Positions 53,075 to 61,183 of a stretch of 64,000 bases of DNA are shown here, piece by piece; the stretch's first letter is position 1, and every line of letters begins with the position of its first letter. Under the pieces are notes generated by a model. It was given only the letters and a program-made list of their open reading frames with translations. It did no database searches and was not told the DNA's origin. Source of the DNA: JANOMH01 sp031422295 (GTDB lineage: Bacteria > Pseudomonadota > Alphaproteobacteria > Rhodobacterales > Rhodobacteraceae); contig JANOQM010000084.1 in the NCBI GenBank assembly GCA_031422295.1, positions 62,001 to 126,000 of the forward strand, written 5' to 3'. Made by a program: the position numbers and the translations under genes.

Positions 53075-53484
53075 TGTCAGGTCTTGTCCTTAAGCTTGGG
53101 CCGAAAGAACGGGTGCTGGTCAATGGTGCGGTGATCGAAAATGGCGACCGGCGGTCGCGCCTGTCGATCCTGACGCCCAATGCCAATATTCTGCGGCTGC
53201 GCGATGCGATCCGCCCGGATGAGGTGAATACCCCGGTTCGCCGCGTGTGTTATATTGCCCAGCTTGTGCTGTCGGGTGATGCCACCGAAGACGATGCCCG
53301 CTTTCAATTGCTGCGCGGGATCGAACAGCTCAGTCAGGCGCTGTGCGACCCGGACAGCCGGTTGCAATTGGCCGACGCGACCGAAGCGGTTATATCCGGT
53401 GATTTCTACCGCGCCCTCAAACGCTTGCGCGCCCTGATGCCACGTGAAGAGCGGCTGTTGGCTGCTGCCCCGCGCCTGTCATGA
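53074..53484 (+). CDS. flbT: Flagellin mRNA regulator FlbT
   Basis: This 136-residue protein has the typical start MSGLVLKLGPKERVLVNGAV followed by IENGDRRSRLSILTPNANIL. In Caulobacter FlbT binds the flagellin mRNA leader and promotes its decay until the hook is finished. It overlaps flaF by one base and the DUF1217 gene by 4 bp. Confidence 0.93.
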   Translation: MSGLVLKLGPKERVLVNGAVIENGDRRSRLSILTPNANILRLRDAIRPDEVNTPVRRVCYIAQLVLSGDATEDDARFQLLRGIEQLSQALCDPDSRLQLADATEAVISGDFYRALKRLRALMPREERLLAAAPRLS

Positions 53485-54272
53485 CATTCCAGCCGGTCAT
53501 CCCGTTTTCCGGGTATACCGGCTGGCGTTTTTTGCAACGCACGCTGGAGACCCAGACCAAAGCTTTTGTCGAAAGTCCCCAGATTCAGCGGGCGACCGAC
53601 TATTTCCGGGAAAACATCGCGACTGTTCGCACTGTCGATGACCTGATGGCAAACCGGCGGTTGCTGGAGGTGGCTTTGGGTGCGTTTGGGTTGGATGATG
53701 ATATCAATAACAAAGCATTCATCCGCAAGGTGCTGGCCGAGGGCACGTTGAAAGATGATGCTTTTGCCAACCGGCTGTCGGACAAGCGCTATACCGAAAT
53801 GGCGCGGGTCTTTGGCTTTGGCGATCTGGGGGCGCGCACTGGATTGGCCACCTTTCCCGACAGTATCGTCAAACGCTACACCGCGCGGCAATTTGAACGG
53901 GCGGTGGGCGAACAGAACGATCAGGTGCGATTGGCGCTGAATGTCTCGACCGGGTTGCAAGATGTTCTGGCCGCCAGTTCGACCAAGAATGGCCAATGGT
54001 TGGGGGTCATGGGCAATGCGCCGTTACGCCAGGTCGTCCAGACTGCCATGGGTTTTTCGGCCAGTTTTGGGCAGATTGACCTGGATCAGCAGCTTGACAG
54101 CTTTAAAGACCGGGCCAGAAACGTTTTTGGCACGGATGACCTAAGGGATTTTACCGATCCTCAGCTGCAGGATAAATTGATCCGGTTGTATATGATCCGG
54201 GCGGAAGCATCGCCTGCATCAGGATTTTCTGCGGCCTCGGTCGCATTGAATCTGTTGCAGGCGGGCCGGTGA
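53481..54272 (+). CDS. DUF1217 flagellar protein
   Basis: This 263-residue protein starts MTFQPVIPFSGYTGWRFLQR, the standard start of DUF1217 proteins of alphaproteobacterial flagellar loci. A second conserved stretch is KAFIRKVLAEGTLKDDAFAN. Biochemical function is unknown; a role in flagellum assembly is inferred from constant linkage with flaF and flbT. It is translationally coupled to flbT. Confidence 0.85.
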   Translation: MTFQPVIPFSGYTGWRFLQRTLETQTKAFVESPQIQRATDYFRENIATVRTVDDLMANRRLLEVALGAFGLDDDINNKAFIRKVLAEGTLKDDAFANRLSDKRYTEMARVFGFGDLGARTGLATFPDSIVKRYTARQFERAVGEQNDQVRLALNVSTGLQDVLAASSTKNGQWLGVMGNAPLRQVVQTAMGFSASFGQIDLDQQLDSFKDRARNVFGTDDLRDFTDPQLQDKLIRLYMIRAEASPASGFSAASVALNLLQAGR

Positions 54273-54364
54273 ACCGGGCGTCCGGGGCCGCGCCGGGCTT
54301 GCCCAGGTTTACCCATGCGTTAATCCCCCTGCACATTGCCGTGTTTTGCGCGTAATCATCGCGC

Positions 54365-55213
54365 ATGGATTCTGGTGCAGACTTTGGGATGTTGCGGGCC
54401 ATGCTGGAATGGCAGGTGGCCGTTGGGGCGGATGAAGCCATTCTGGATGCCCCGGTTGACCGCTATGGCCTGACTGACGAATTGCCTAGGCCCGCGCCGC
54501 GCAAGGGGTTGTTGCCCGGGGTGCCGGACAAAAAGCCGGATGATCAGACTGTTGCGCCGATGACCCAACTCGCTAAATCGGGGGCGGCGCAGGTTTTAGC
54601 GGTGGCTGAGGCGCGGGTTTTGGCGGCAGCGGCGCCGGATTTGGCCGGACTTGCGGGTGCAATGGCAGGCTACACCCATTGCGAATTGCGCCAAGGCGCG
54701 CGCAATCTGGTGTTTGCTGACGGCCAGTCTGCCGCCCGGGTGATGATTATTGGCGAGGCGCCGGGCCGCGACGAAGATATCGAAGGCCGCCCGTTTGTTG
54801 GTAAAGCCGGGCAGTTGCTGGACCGGATGCTGCAGGCCATTGGCCTGTCCCGTGCGGCCCCAGACCCCCGGCAAGCGGTTTACATCACCAATGTCCTGCC
54901 ATGGCGGCCGCCATCGAACCGCACCCCGGACCCCGCTGAAATCGCGATGTTTTTGCCGTTTCTGGAGCGGCATATTACCCTAGCCGATCCCGATTTCATC
55001 ATCCTGATGGGCAATACGCCCTGTCAGGCCCTGCTGGGGCGGGGCGGGATCACCAAAATGAGGGGCGATTGGGTGACGGTGCTGGGCAAACCCGCCTTGC
55101 CAATGGTGCATCCGGCCTATCTGCTGCGGATGCCTGCGGCCAAGCGCGAGGCCTGGGCCGATTTGCTGGCACTGCGGGCCCGGTTGGACATTGGGCAGGG
55201 GGCGTTAACATGA
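54365..55213 (+). CDS. Uracil-DNA glycosylase, family 4/5-like
   Basis: This 282-residue enzyme removes uracil from DNA. Motif 1 is GEAPGRDEDIEGRPFVGKAG and the His-containing motif 2 is LPMVHPAYLLRM. In the stretch NVLPWRPPSNRTPDP, a Trp occupies the place where family 4 enzymes keep an iron-sulfur Cys (KCRPPxNR). An N-terminal extension of about 85 residues, with an acidic and Pro-rich linker, precedes the catalytic domain. Its stop overlaps the moaB start. Confidence 0.85.
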   Translation: MDSGADFGMLRAMLEWQVAVGADEAILDAPVDRYGLTDELPRPAPRKGLLPGVPDKKPDDQTVAPMTQLAKSGAAQVLAVAEARVLAAAAPDLAGLAGAMAGYTHCELRQGARNLVFADGQSAARVMIIGEAPGRDEDIEGRPFVGKAGQLLDRMLQAIGLSRAAPDPRQAVYITNVLPWRPPSNRTPDPAEIAMFLPFLERHITLADPDFIILMGNTPCQALLGRGGITKMRGDWVTVLGKPALPMVHPAYLLRMPAAKREAWADLLALRARLDIGQGALT

Positions 55214-55752
55214 CCCGGATGGACCAGACCCGCGATTTCCTGCCCGTCCGTATTGCGGTTCTGACCGTCAGTGATACCCGCAGCCCGGCGGATGACAAAT
55301 CCGGCGATACGCTGGTCGAACGCCTGACCGGCGCGGGGCATGTTTTGGCCGCGCGGGGCATTGTCCGGGATGACCGGGCCGTGATTGCAGATCAGTTGCG
55401 GGCGTGGTGCGCCGATCCGGGGGTGGATGTGATCCTGACCACCGGGGGCACTGGCCTGACCGGCCGGGATGTCACGATCGAGGCGCACCGCGATGTCTAT
55501 GAAAAGGAAATCGAGGCGTTTGGGACGGTATTCACCATTGTCTCGATGCAAAAGATCGGTACCAGTGCGGTTCAAAGCCGGGCAACCGGCGGGGTAGCGC
55601 TGGGTACCTATCTGTTCGCCCTGCCGGGCAGTCCGGGGGCCTGTCGGGATGCCTGGGACGATATTCTGCGCCTGCAGCTGGATTACCGTCACCGCCCGTG
55701 TAATTTTGTCGAGATATTTCCACGGCTTGACGAACATAAACGGCGCAAATAG
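55210..55752 (+). CDS. moaB: Molybdenum cofactor biosynthesis protein B
   Basis: This 180-residue MogA/MoaB-fold protein should adenylylate molybdopterin. The substrate loop is VILTTGGTGLTGRDVTIEA, and FALPGSPGACRDAWDDILRL is the C-terminal motif. The start ATG 55210 overlaps the glycosylase stop as ATGA. A palindromic repeat follows its stop by seven bases. Confidence 0.92.
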   Translation: MTRMDQTRDFLPVRIAVLTVSDTRSPADDKSGDTLVERLTGAGHVLAARGIVRDDRAVIADQLRAWCADPGVDVILTTGGTGLTGRDVTIEAHRDVYEKEIEAFGTVFTIVSMQKIGTSAVQSRATGGVALGTYLFALPGSPGACRDAWDDILRLQLDYRHRPCNFVEIFPRLDEHKRRK

Positions 55753-55759
55753 CCGACCC

Positions 55760-55780
55760 GTAAGGTGGGTTCTAACCCAC
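55760..55780. repeat. Palindromic dispersed repeat, copy 4
   Basis: GTAAGGTGGGTT-CT-AACCCAC shares the core and flank of the three copies at 32.3-32.5 kb. It lies between the convergent moaB and DsbD-like genes. Confidence 0.7.
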
Positions 55781-55816
55781 GTTGTACGGAATCGGCAAAA
55801 TCATGATCTGGTCAAA

Positions 55817-55840
55817 GTAAGGTGGGTTTCAACCCACGTT
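55817..55840. repeat. Palindromic dispersed repeat, copy 5
   Basis: GTAAGGTGGGTT-TC-AACCCACG is the second copy in this convergent gap, 37 bp after copy 4 and eight bases from the stop of the DsbD-like gene. Confidence 0.7.
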
Positions 55841-55848
55841 TGCTGGCA

Positions 55849-56676
55849 TCAACCCGCAGCACAGCCTTGAATATCGACGGCCCGGTCATCGCCCAGCACT
55901 GTGATCCGCAGGGCGGACCGGTCCAGGGCAAAGGCCGCCCCACTGACATGCACCATCCGCGCCCGGGCCGTCAGGGCATTGCCATCGCGCGTCACATCCG
56001 TCTCGGACACCCAGATCTGCGGATCGCCCGCTTCAATCACAATGACCTCAGTCCCGCCGGCGGTCGGCAGGTGCAGGACGGCTGTGATCCACATACCATC
56101 ATCAGCCGGTTCGACGGCGCAGGTGGCAGTGGTTAGCCCGGCCTCGGCCCCGCTGATCGGGGTGTCGATCAAAGCCGTCACAATCGCCACATCACGCTGC
56201 GCGGCAGGGGGCAGGTCGGCCGCAAAGGTCAGGTGGACCGGCACGCAGATATCCAGACAGACACCAATCTCGACTTCGCCCTGCAGCCGGGTCGGTGCGC
56301 CTGCGACCGATGGCGTAATCTCGATCGGGATCACCACCTGATTGTGATACCCGAAGCTGCGCATGCCATTCTGGTCGAACACCTCGGGCGTGGGCCAGTG
56401 AAACGCGGCCCCGCCGATGTTTTCCGACCCTGCCCAGCTGAACGCGGGCGGAATGCCACCATCGCCGGGGGCGCGCCAATAGGTTTTCCAGCCCGGCGCA
56501 AGGGTCAGCCGTAACCCCGCCATCTGCGTGCCATCCGCTGTTTGCCAGCCCGGCAGAACCTCGATCCGGACCACGTCATCGGGTGGGCCCGCAAGGGCGG
56601 GCAGGGCCGGGGCTAGGGCTGAGACAAGCACTGCGGCGCATGAAAGGAGCGTGGATTTTAACATGTCGGCGAACAT
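55849..56676 (-). CDS. Periplasmic DsbD N-terminal-domain-like protein
   Basis: This 275-residue protein has a signal peptide (MLKSTLLSCAAVLVSALAPA, from the Met at 56664, or a slightly longer one from 56676). Its body matches the alpha domain of DsbD/ScsB-type thiol reductases: LTLAPGWKTYWRAPGDGGIP, then GVCLDICVPVHL with a CxxxC pair. No membrane domain follows, so it would act as a free periplasmic thiol protein. The partner reductase is not in the window. Confidence 0.82.
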   Translation of the reverse strand: MFADMLKSTLLSCAAVLVSALAPALPALAGPPDDVVRIEVLPGWQTADGTQMAGLRLTLAPGWKTYWRAPGDGGIPPAFSWAGSENIGGAAFHWPTPEVFDQNGMRSFGYHNQVVIPIEITPSVAGAPTRLQGEVEIGVCLDICVPVHLTFAADLPPAAQRDVAIVTALIDTPISGAEAGLTTATCAVEPADDGMWITAVLHLPTAGGTEVIVIEAGDPQIWVSETDVTRDGNALTARARMVHVSGAAFALDRSALRITVLGDDRAVDIQGCAAG

Positions 56677-56769
56677 AAGCCCATTGATTGCGATAGGAAG
56701 TCACGTTGCAGCGAGACCGGCGCGAGCCCCCCCTTGCGCGTGACCCGGCTGCATCACATCATCCATCAT

Positions 56770-57339
56770 ATGAAATCTGAACCCACATCCCTGCGGGGCA
56801 AGCTGCTGATCGCCATGCCAGCGATGGCCGATCCGCGTTTTGCGCATAGTGTCGTTTATCTGTGTGATCATTCGCCCAAAGGCGCGATGGGTCTGATTGT
56901 GAACAAACCGACCCCCGATGTCCGGATGCCCGAATTGCTGGAGCAGCTGGGTATTGCCCCGCAACCGGGGATGCGTGACATCCGGGTGCATTTTGGCGGT
57001 CCGGTCGAACGCGCCCGTGGTTTTGTGCTGCATTCCGCAGATTATACATCCGGCGCCGCGACCATGGCTGTCGATTCCGAAACCTCGATGACCGCCACGC
57101 TTGAGGTGCTGGAAGATATTGCCAAGGGTCGCGGTCCGCAGCAGTCGATGTTCGCGCTGGGCTATGCCGGATGGGGGCCGGGCCAGCTTGAGGCTGAAAT
57201 TGCCGGGAATGGCTGGCTGAGTTGCGCCCCCCGGTCCGATATCGTGTTTGGCCGGGCGGATGAACACAAATGGTCGGCGGCGTTGAAATCAATGGGGGTT
57301 AATCCTGTTGGACTGTCGCCGATGTCGGGTCGGGCCTAA
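56770..57339 (+). CDS. YqgE/AlgH family protein
   Basis: This 189-residue DUF179 protein shows LRGKLLIAMPAMADPRFAHS, HSPKGAMGLIVNKP, FGGPVERARGFVLHS and ALGYAGWGPGQLEAEIAGNG, all family hallmarks. The function is unsettled. The start chosen is ATG 56770; TTG or GTG codons further upstream (about 56734) are alternatives, and no convincing ribosome-binding site distinguishes them. The last codons and the stop lie inside a 16-bp tandem repeat. Confidence 0.87.
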   Translation: MKSEPTSLRGKLLIAMPAMADPRFAHSVVYLCDHSPKGAMGLIVNKPTPDVRMPELLEQLGIAPQPGMRDIRVHFGGPVERARGFVLHSADYTSGAATMAVDSETSMTATLEVLEDIAKGRGPQQSMFALGYAGWGPGQLEAEIAGNGWLSCAPRSDIVFGRADEHKWSAALKSMGVNPVGLSPMSGRA

Positions 57340-57387
57340 GTCGGGTCGGGCCTAAGTCGGATCGGGCCTAGGTCGGATCGGGCCTAG
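57324..57387. repeat. Four tandem copies of a 16-bp unit spanning two convergent stop codons
   Basis: GTCGGGTCGGGCCTAA occurs twice (57324, 57340), then GTCGGATCGGGCCTAG twice (57356, 57372). Each unit holds a TAA or TAG on the plus strand and a TAG on the minus strand in CTA. The yqgE stop is in unit 1 and the CoA-transferase stop is in unit 3. Confidence 0.9.
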
Positions 57388-58558
57388 GTCGCAATTCCGC
57401 CAGCACATCTGCTGTGTCCTGTCCGAAATGCGGTGGCGGCAGGCGGTAGCTCACCGGGGTGCGTGACAGATGCAGCGGGTTGCCCAGCAGCCGCACGGCC
57501 CCGCCTTGCACATCATCGCGCGGCATCGAGACGATCATCCCGCGCGCGGCCACCTGATCGCTGGCAAAGGTCTGGTCCAGCCGGTTGACCGGCCCGACCG
57601 GCACGCCAGCAGCCTCCAGCCCCGCCGTGATTGCGGCCATGGTCCGCCCCCGGAACAGCGGGGCGAGTGTGGCCAGCAGTGCCTCGCGGTGCGTCAATCG
57701 TGCTGGATTGGTTGCATAATCCGGCGTGTCGGCCAGCCCTTCGACCGCCAGGAAGGCACAGGTGCGCCGGAACTGCCCGTCATTGCCGACAGCGACAATC
57801 ACATGCCCGTCGGATGCCTCAAACACCTGATAAGGCACGATATTGGGGTGGCCGTTGCCGCGCCGTTGCGGGGTCTTGCCCGACGTCAGATAGTTCACCC
57901 CTTCGTTGATCAGCCAGGCAATCTGCGTATCGACCAGGGCCACGTCGATATGCTGCCCCTCGCCGGTTTTGGTCCGGTGATGCAGCGCCGCCAGAATGCC
58001 CGTGGTCGCATACATGCCGCACATCACATCGGCGATGCCGACCCCGGTTTTCATCGGCATGCCGTCCGGATCGCCGGTCAGCGACATGATCCCGCCATAG
58101 CCCTGCGCCATCAGATCATAGCCCGGTTTGGCGGCATTCGGGCCGGTCTGGCCATAGCCCGAGATCGAACAAAAGATCAGGCTAGGGTGTGCCGCGCACA
58201 GGGTCGCATGGTCCAGCCCGTATTTGTCCAGCCCGCCGGGTTTGAAATTTTCGATCAGAATATCGGCCGTTGCGGCCAAGGCGCGGATCGTATCCTGCCC
58301 TGCCGGCGTGGCAATATCGACGGCGACGGATAGTTTATTGCGGTTGGTCGACATGAAATAGGCCGATAAATCGGTAGGTTGGCCCGCCAGATCATTCACA
58401 TAGGGCGGCCCCCATGTGCGTGTATCGTCGCCATTGGACCCCGGGTTTTCGATCTTGATCACCCGCGCCCCAAGGTCGCCCAACAGCTGGGTGCAGGTGG
58501 GTCCGGCCAGAATCCGGCTAAGGTCCAGCACTGTCAGCCCGTCTAATGCGCCTGCCAT
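57368..58558 (-). CDS. CaiB/BaiF family CoA-transferase
   Basis: This 396-residue family III CoA-transferase moves CoA between carboxylic acids through a mixed anhydride on an Asp, expected in NAAKPGYDLMAQGYGGIMSL. The N-terminus MAGALDGLTVLDLSRILAGP is typical. The substrate pair is unknown. The start ATG 58558 is preferred to a longer frame because it begins with the conserved strand. The C-terminal residues RPRPDPT are encoded by the tandem repeat. Confidence 0.9.
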   Translation of the reverse strand: MAGALDGLTVLDLSRILAGPTCTQLLGDLGARVIKIENPGSNGDDTRTWGPPYVNDLAGQPTDLSAYFMSTNRNKLSVAVDIATPAGQDTIRALAATADILIENFKPGGLDKYGLDHATLCAAHPSLIFCSISGYGQTGPNAAKPGYDLMAQGYGGIMSLTGDPDGMPMKTGVGIADVMCGMYATTGILAALHHRTKTGEGQHIDVALVDTQIAWLINEGVNYLTSGKTPQRRGNGHPNIVPYQVFEASDGHVIVAVGNDGQFRRTCAFLAVEGLADTPDYATNPARLTHREALLATLAPLFRGRTMAAITAGLEAAGVPVGPVNRLDQTFASDQVAARGMIVSMPRDDVQGGAVRLLGNPLHLSRTPVSYRLPPPHFGQDTADVLAELRPRPDPT

Positions 58559-58645
58559 GATCCTACTCCAGCTTACATTAGTCGGTGTCATCTTTGGCCG
58601 GGTAAAGCGCCCGCTGCAAGGGGCCGATTAGCGCTAGGCGGCGGC

Positions 58646-59215
58646 TTAAGGTGCGGCGATAAGGGCGGCAAAAATCGCCATGGCGCTGGGGCTGGCCCAA
58701 TCGGCATCGCCTTGCAACCGGCCGATTTCCTGTCCATCGCGGTTCAGGATCACGCTGATCGGCAGGGCTAAAACTCCCATATCGCGGGCCAGTTCCTGTT
58801 GCGGGTCGCGGTGCAGCGGCAGGTTATCCACCCCGATTTCAGCAAAAAACTGCTGCATCCCCGGCAGCGCGTTCCGCCCGGTGGCAATGGTCACAACCTG
58901 AAAATCCTGTGATCCCATGGCCGCCTGCAACGCCGACAGCTGTGGCATTTCCTTGCGGCAGGGCGCGCACCAAGTTGCCCAGAAATTGACCAGCACGATC
59001 TGACCGGCGTAATCGTCAAACGTCACCACCGAATCGTCAAACCCCAGAAACGGCACATCCGAACCGGGCTGTGCTGTGCTGTGAAAGTTCAGCTTGCGCA
59101 TATCGCCGTCGCGCAGGGCCATCAGGGCGGCAGGATCGGCCACGGTTTGTGCTGCCGCAGGGTTTGCAAGCAGGGCCAGCGCCGTATAGACAACCGCGAC
59201 AGTGATTTTCAGCAT
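58646..59215 (-). CDS. TlpA-like thiol:disulfide interchange protein
   Basis: This 189-residue periplasmic thioredoxin has a signal peptide (MLKITVAVVYTALALLANPA, cleavage after AAA-Q likely) and the active site NFWATWCAPCRKEMPQL. A cis-Pro follows in VLALPISVILNRDG. It probably keeps cysteines of cytochrome-maturation or other periplasmic proteins reduced. The gene is divergent from argH with only 25 bp between the start codons, so promoters must overlap. Confidence 0.9.
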   Translation of the reverse strand: MLKITVAVVYTALALLANPAAAQTVADPAALMALRDGDMRKLNFHSTAQPGSDVPFLGFDDSVVTFDDYAGQIVLVNFWATWCAPCRKEMPQLSALQAAMGSQDFQVVTIATGRNALPGMQQFFAEIGVDNLPLHRDPQQELARDMGVLALPISVILNRDGQEIGRLQGDADWASPSAMAIFAALIAAP

Positions 59216-59240
59216 GCGCACACTCCGACAGGACGACAAT

Positions 59241-60629
59241 ATGACCAAGACCAGCAATGCCATGTGGGGCGGGCGGTTCGTATCCGGGCCTGACGCGATC
59301 ATGGAGGCGATCAATGCCTCGATCTCGTTCGACAAACGGATGGCCGCGCAGGACATTGCAGGGTCTCGCGCCCATGCCGCGATGTTGGCGGCGACGGGTA
59401 TCATCTCGGATAGCGATGCGGATGCGATCAGGGAAGGCCTGCTCACGGTGTTGTCAGAGATTGAGGGCGGGAATTTCGTGTTTTCGACGGCGCTGGAGGA
59501 TATTCACATGAATGTCGAAGCGCGGTTGAAGGAATTGATTGGCGAGCCTGCCGGGCGGCTGCATACGGCGCGGTCGCGCAATGATCAGGTGGCGTTGGAT
59601 TTCCGGCTGTGGGTCCGCGATCAGTGTGATGCGGCGGATGGTGCATTGCTGGCGCTGATCAGGGCGCTGCTGGTGCAGGCCGAGGCTGGGGCCGACTGGG
59701 TAATGCCCGGATTTACCCACCTGCAAGTGGCCCAGCCGGTGACTTTTGGTCACCATATGCTGGCCTATGTCGAAATGCTGGCGCGTGACCGTTCCCGGTT
59801 TGCCGATGCGCGGGCGCGGATGAATGACTCGCCCTTGGGTGCTGTGGCATTGGCGGGCACGTCGTTTCCGATTGACCGGCTGATGACGGCGCAGGCGCTG
59901 GGGTTTGACGGACCGATGGCTAATTCGCTCGATGCCGTCAGCGACCGCGATTTTGCGCTGGAGTTTCTGGCGGCGGCCAGCATTTGCGCGATGCACCTGA
60001 GCCGCCTCGCCGAAGAACTGGTGATCTGGTCCACCGTTCAGTTCCGCTTTGTCCGCCTGTCGGACCGCTGGTCCACCGGGTCATCTATCATGCCGCAAAA
60101 ACGCAACCCGGATGCGGCCGAGTTGATCCGCGCCAAGGTGGGCCGGATCATGGGGGCGAATGTGGCGCTGATGATGGTGATGAAGGGGCTGCCGCTGACC
60201 TATTCCAAGGATATGCAGGAAGATAAGGAACAGGTGTTTGACGCCGCAGATAACCTGATGCTGGCCTTGGCCGCGATGACCGGGATGATCGGGGATATGG
60301 CCCCGAACCGCGACGCGATGCAGGCCGCCGCCGGGGCCGGGTTTTCCACCGCGACCGATCTGGCCGACTGGCTGGTCCGCGAATTGGGCCTGCCGTTCCG
60401 CGAGGCGCATCATGTCACGGGGGCGCTCGTAGCGCTGGCCGAACGACAGGGCGTGGATTTGCCGGACTTGTCACTGGACCAGATGAAGTCCGTGCATCAG
60501 GCTATCCGGGCGGATGTGTTTGCTGTGTTGGGGGTCGAAAATTCGGTGGCCAGTCGCGTAAGTTATGGTGGAACCGCACCCACGCAGGTGCGTGCACAGG
60601 TGGCAAGATGGAAGGAAGGTTTGGCATGA
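59241..60629 (+). CDS. argH: Argininosuccinate lyase
   Basis: This 462-residue enzyme makes arginine and fumarate from argininosuccinate, the last step of arginine synthesis. The superfamily signature GSSIMPQKRNPDAAELIR contains the catalytic Ser loop. MWGGRFVSGPDAIMEAINAS and the VEARLKELIGEPAGRLHTAR stretch are typical. The start ATG 59241 follows AGGACGAC. Its stop overlaps the following lipoprotein gene. Confidence 0.96.
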   Translation: MTKTSNAMWGGRFVSGPDAIMEAINASISFDKRMAAQDIAGSRAHAAMLAATGIISDSDADAIREGLLTVLSEIEGGNFVFSTALEDIHMNVEARLKELIGEPAGRLHTARSRNDQVALDFRLWVRDQCDAADGALLALIRALLVQAEAGADWVMPGFTHLQVAQPVTFGHHMLAYVEMLARDRSRFADARARMNDSPLGAVALAGTSFPIDRLMTAQALGFDGPMANSLDAVSDRDFALEFLAAASICAMHLSRLAEELVIWSTVQFRFVRLSDRWSTGSSIMPQKRNPDAAELIRAKVGRIMGANVALMMVMKGLPLTYSKDMQEDKEQVFDAADNLMLALAAMTGMIGDMAPNRDAMQAAAGAGFSTATDLADWLVRELGLPFREAHHVTGALVALAERQGVDLPDLSLDQMKSVHQAIRADVFAVLGVENSVASRVSYGGTAPTQVRAQVARWKEGLA

Positions 60630-60799
60630 AGATATTGTTCATACTGGGTGCGACGGCGGGTCTGGCCGGATGCGGCGCAGACGCACCGCCCTTTGTGCCT
60701 GCTGCGTCGGCCAATGTTTCGGTCGGCGCTGGCGGATTGTCGACCAACACGGCGCTGGGGGTCAGCAATGGCATCATATCACTGGGGGTTAGCCTGTAA
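60626..60799 (+). CDS. Small LptM-like lipoprotein
   Basis: This 57-residue protein has a lipoprotein signal MKILFILGATAGLAGCGADA with LAGC lipobox (Cys 16). The mature part is short and Ala/Ser/Gly-rich. It overlaps the argH stop by ATGA. Its end overlaps the start of the next gene by one base. Small lipoproteins at the argH-lysA junction are often annotated as LptM, the chaperone that matures the LPS transport protein LptD; the sequence alone cannot prove this. Confidence 0.75.
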   Translation: MKILFILGATAGLAGCGADAPPFVPAASANVSVGAGGLSTNTALGVSNGIISLGVSL

Positions 60800-61119
60800 T
60801 GCCCTTGATAAGATGGATTTATCTGGGATTGGTCATCTGGGGCACCGTGCATCCGATGGTTTGGTTTATGCGCCATATGCGCGATACCGGCACCGGCCTG
60901 CGCGGGTTGATTGATGCCTGGTATGTCAATGCGTCAACCACCGGGCTGACCTGGGACCTGACCATTGCGGCGATTGCCCTGACCGTGGCGGTGGTTGCCG
61001 ATCTGGCGGCGCGCCGGGTCTGGCTGATGCTGATCGTCATTCCCGCCACATTCGGGATCGGGGTCAGTTGCGGGCTGCCGCTGTATTTGTTTTTGCGGTC
61101 CGGAGCCGCATCAAGGTAG
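60799..61119 (+). CDS. DUF2834 membrane protein
   Basis: This 106-residue protein has three hydrophobic segments (RWIYLGLVIWGTVHPMVWFM, IAAIALTVAVVADLAA and MLIVIPATFGIGVSCGLPLY). The pattern and length match DUF2834. No function is known. It is coupled to the lipoprotein gene through a one-base overlap and lies before lysA. Confidence 0.78.
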   Translation: MPLIRWIYLGLVIWGTVHPMVWFMRHMRDTGTGLRGLIDAWYVNASTTGLTWDLTIAAIALTVAVVADLAARRVWLMLIVIPATFGIGVSCGLPLYLFLRSGAASR

Positions 61120-61121
61120 GT

Positions 61122-61140
61122 GCCTCCGGCGGAGGTATTT
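61122..61140. repeat. Dispersed GCCTCCGGCGGAGG-TATTT motif, copy 2
   Basis: CCTCC-GGC-GGAGG forms a small perfect hairpin followed by TATTT, three bases after the DUF2834 stop. It is related to the element at 43891-43909. Confidence 0.5.
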
Positions 61141-61183
61141 GGGCAACTCCGAAAATCCACGATTGAGCGTTTGAAAGGCCGGA

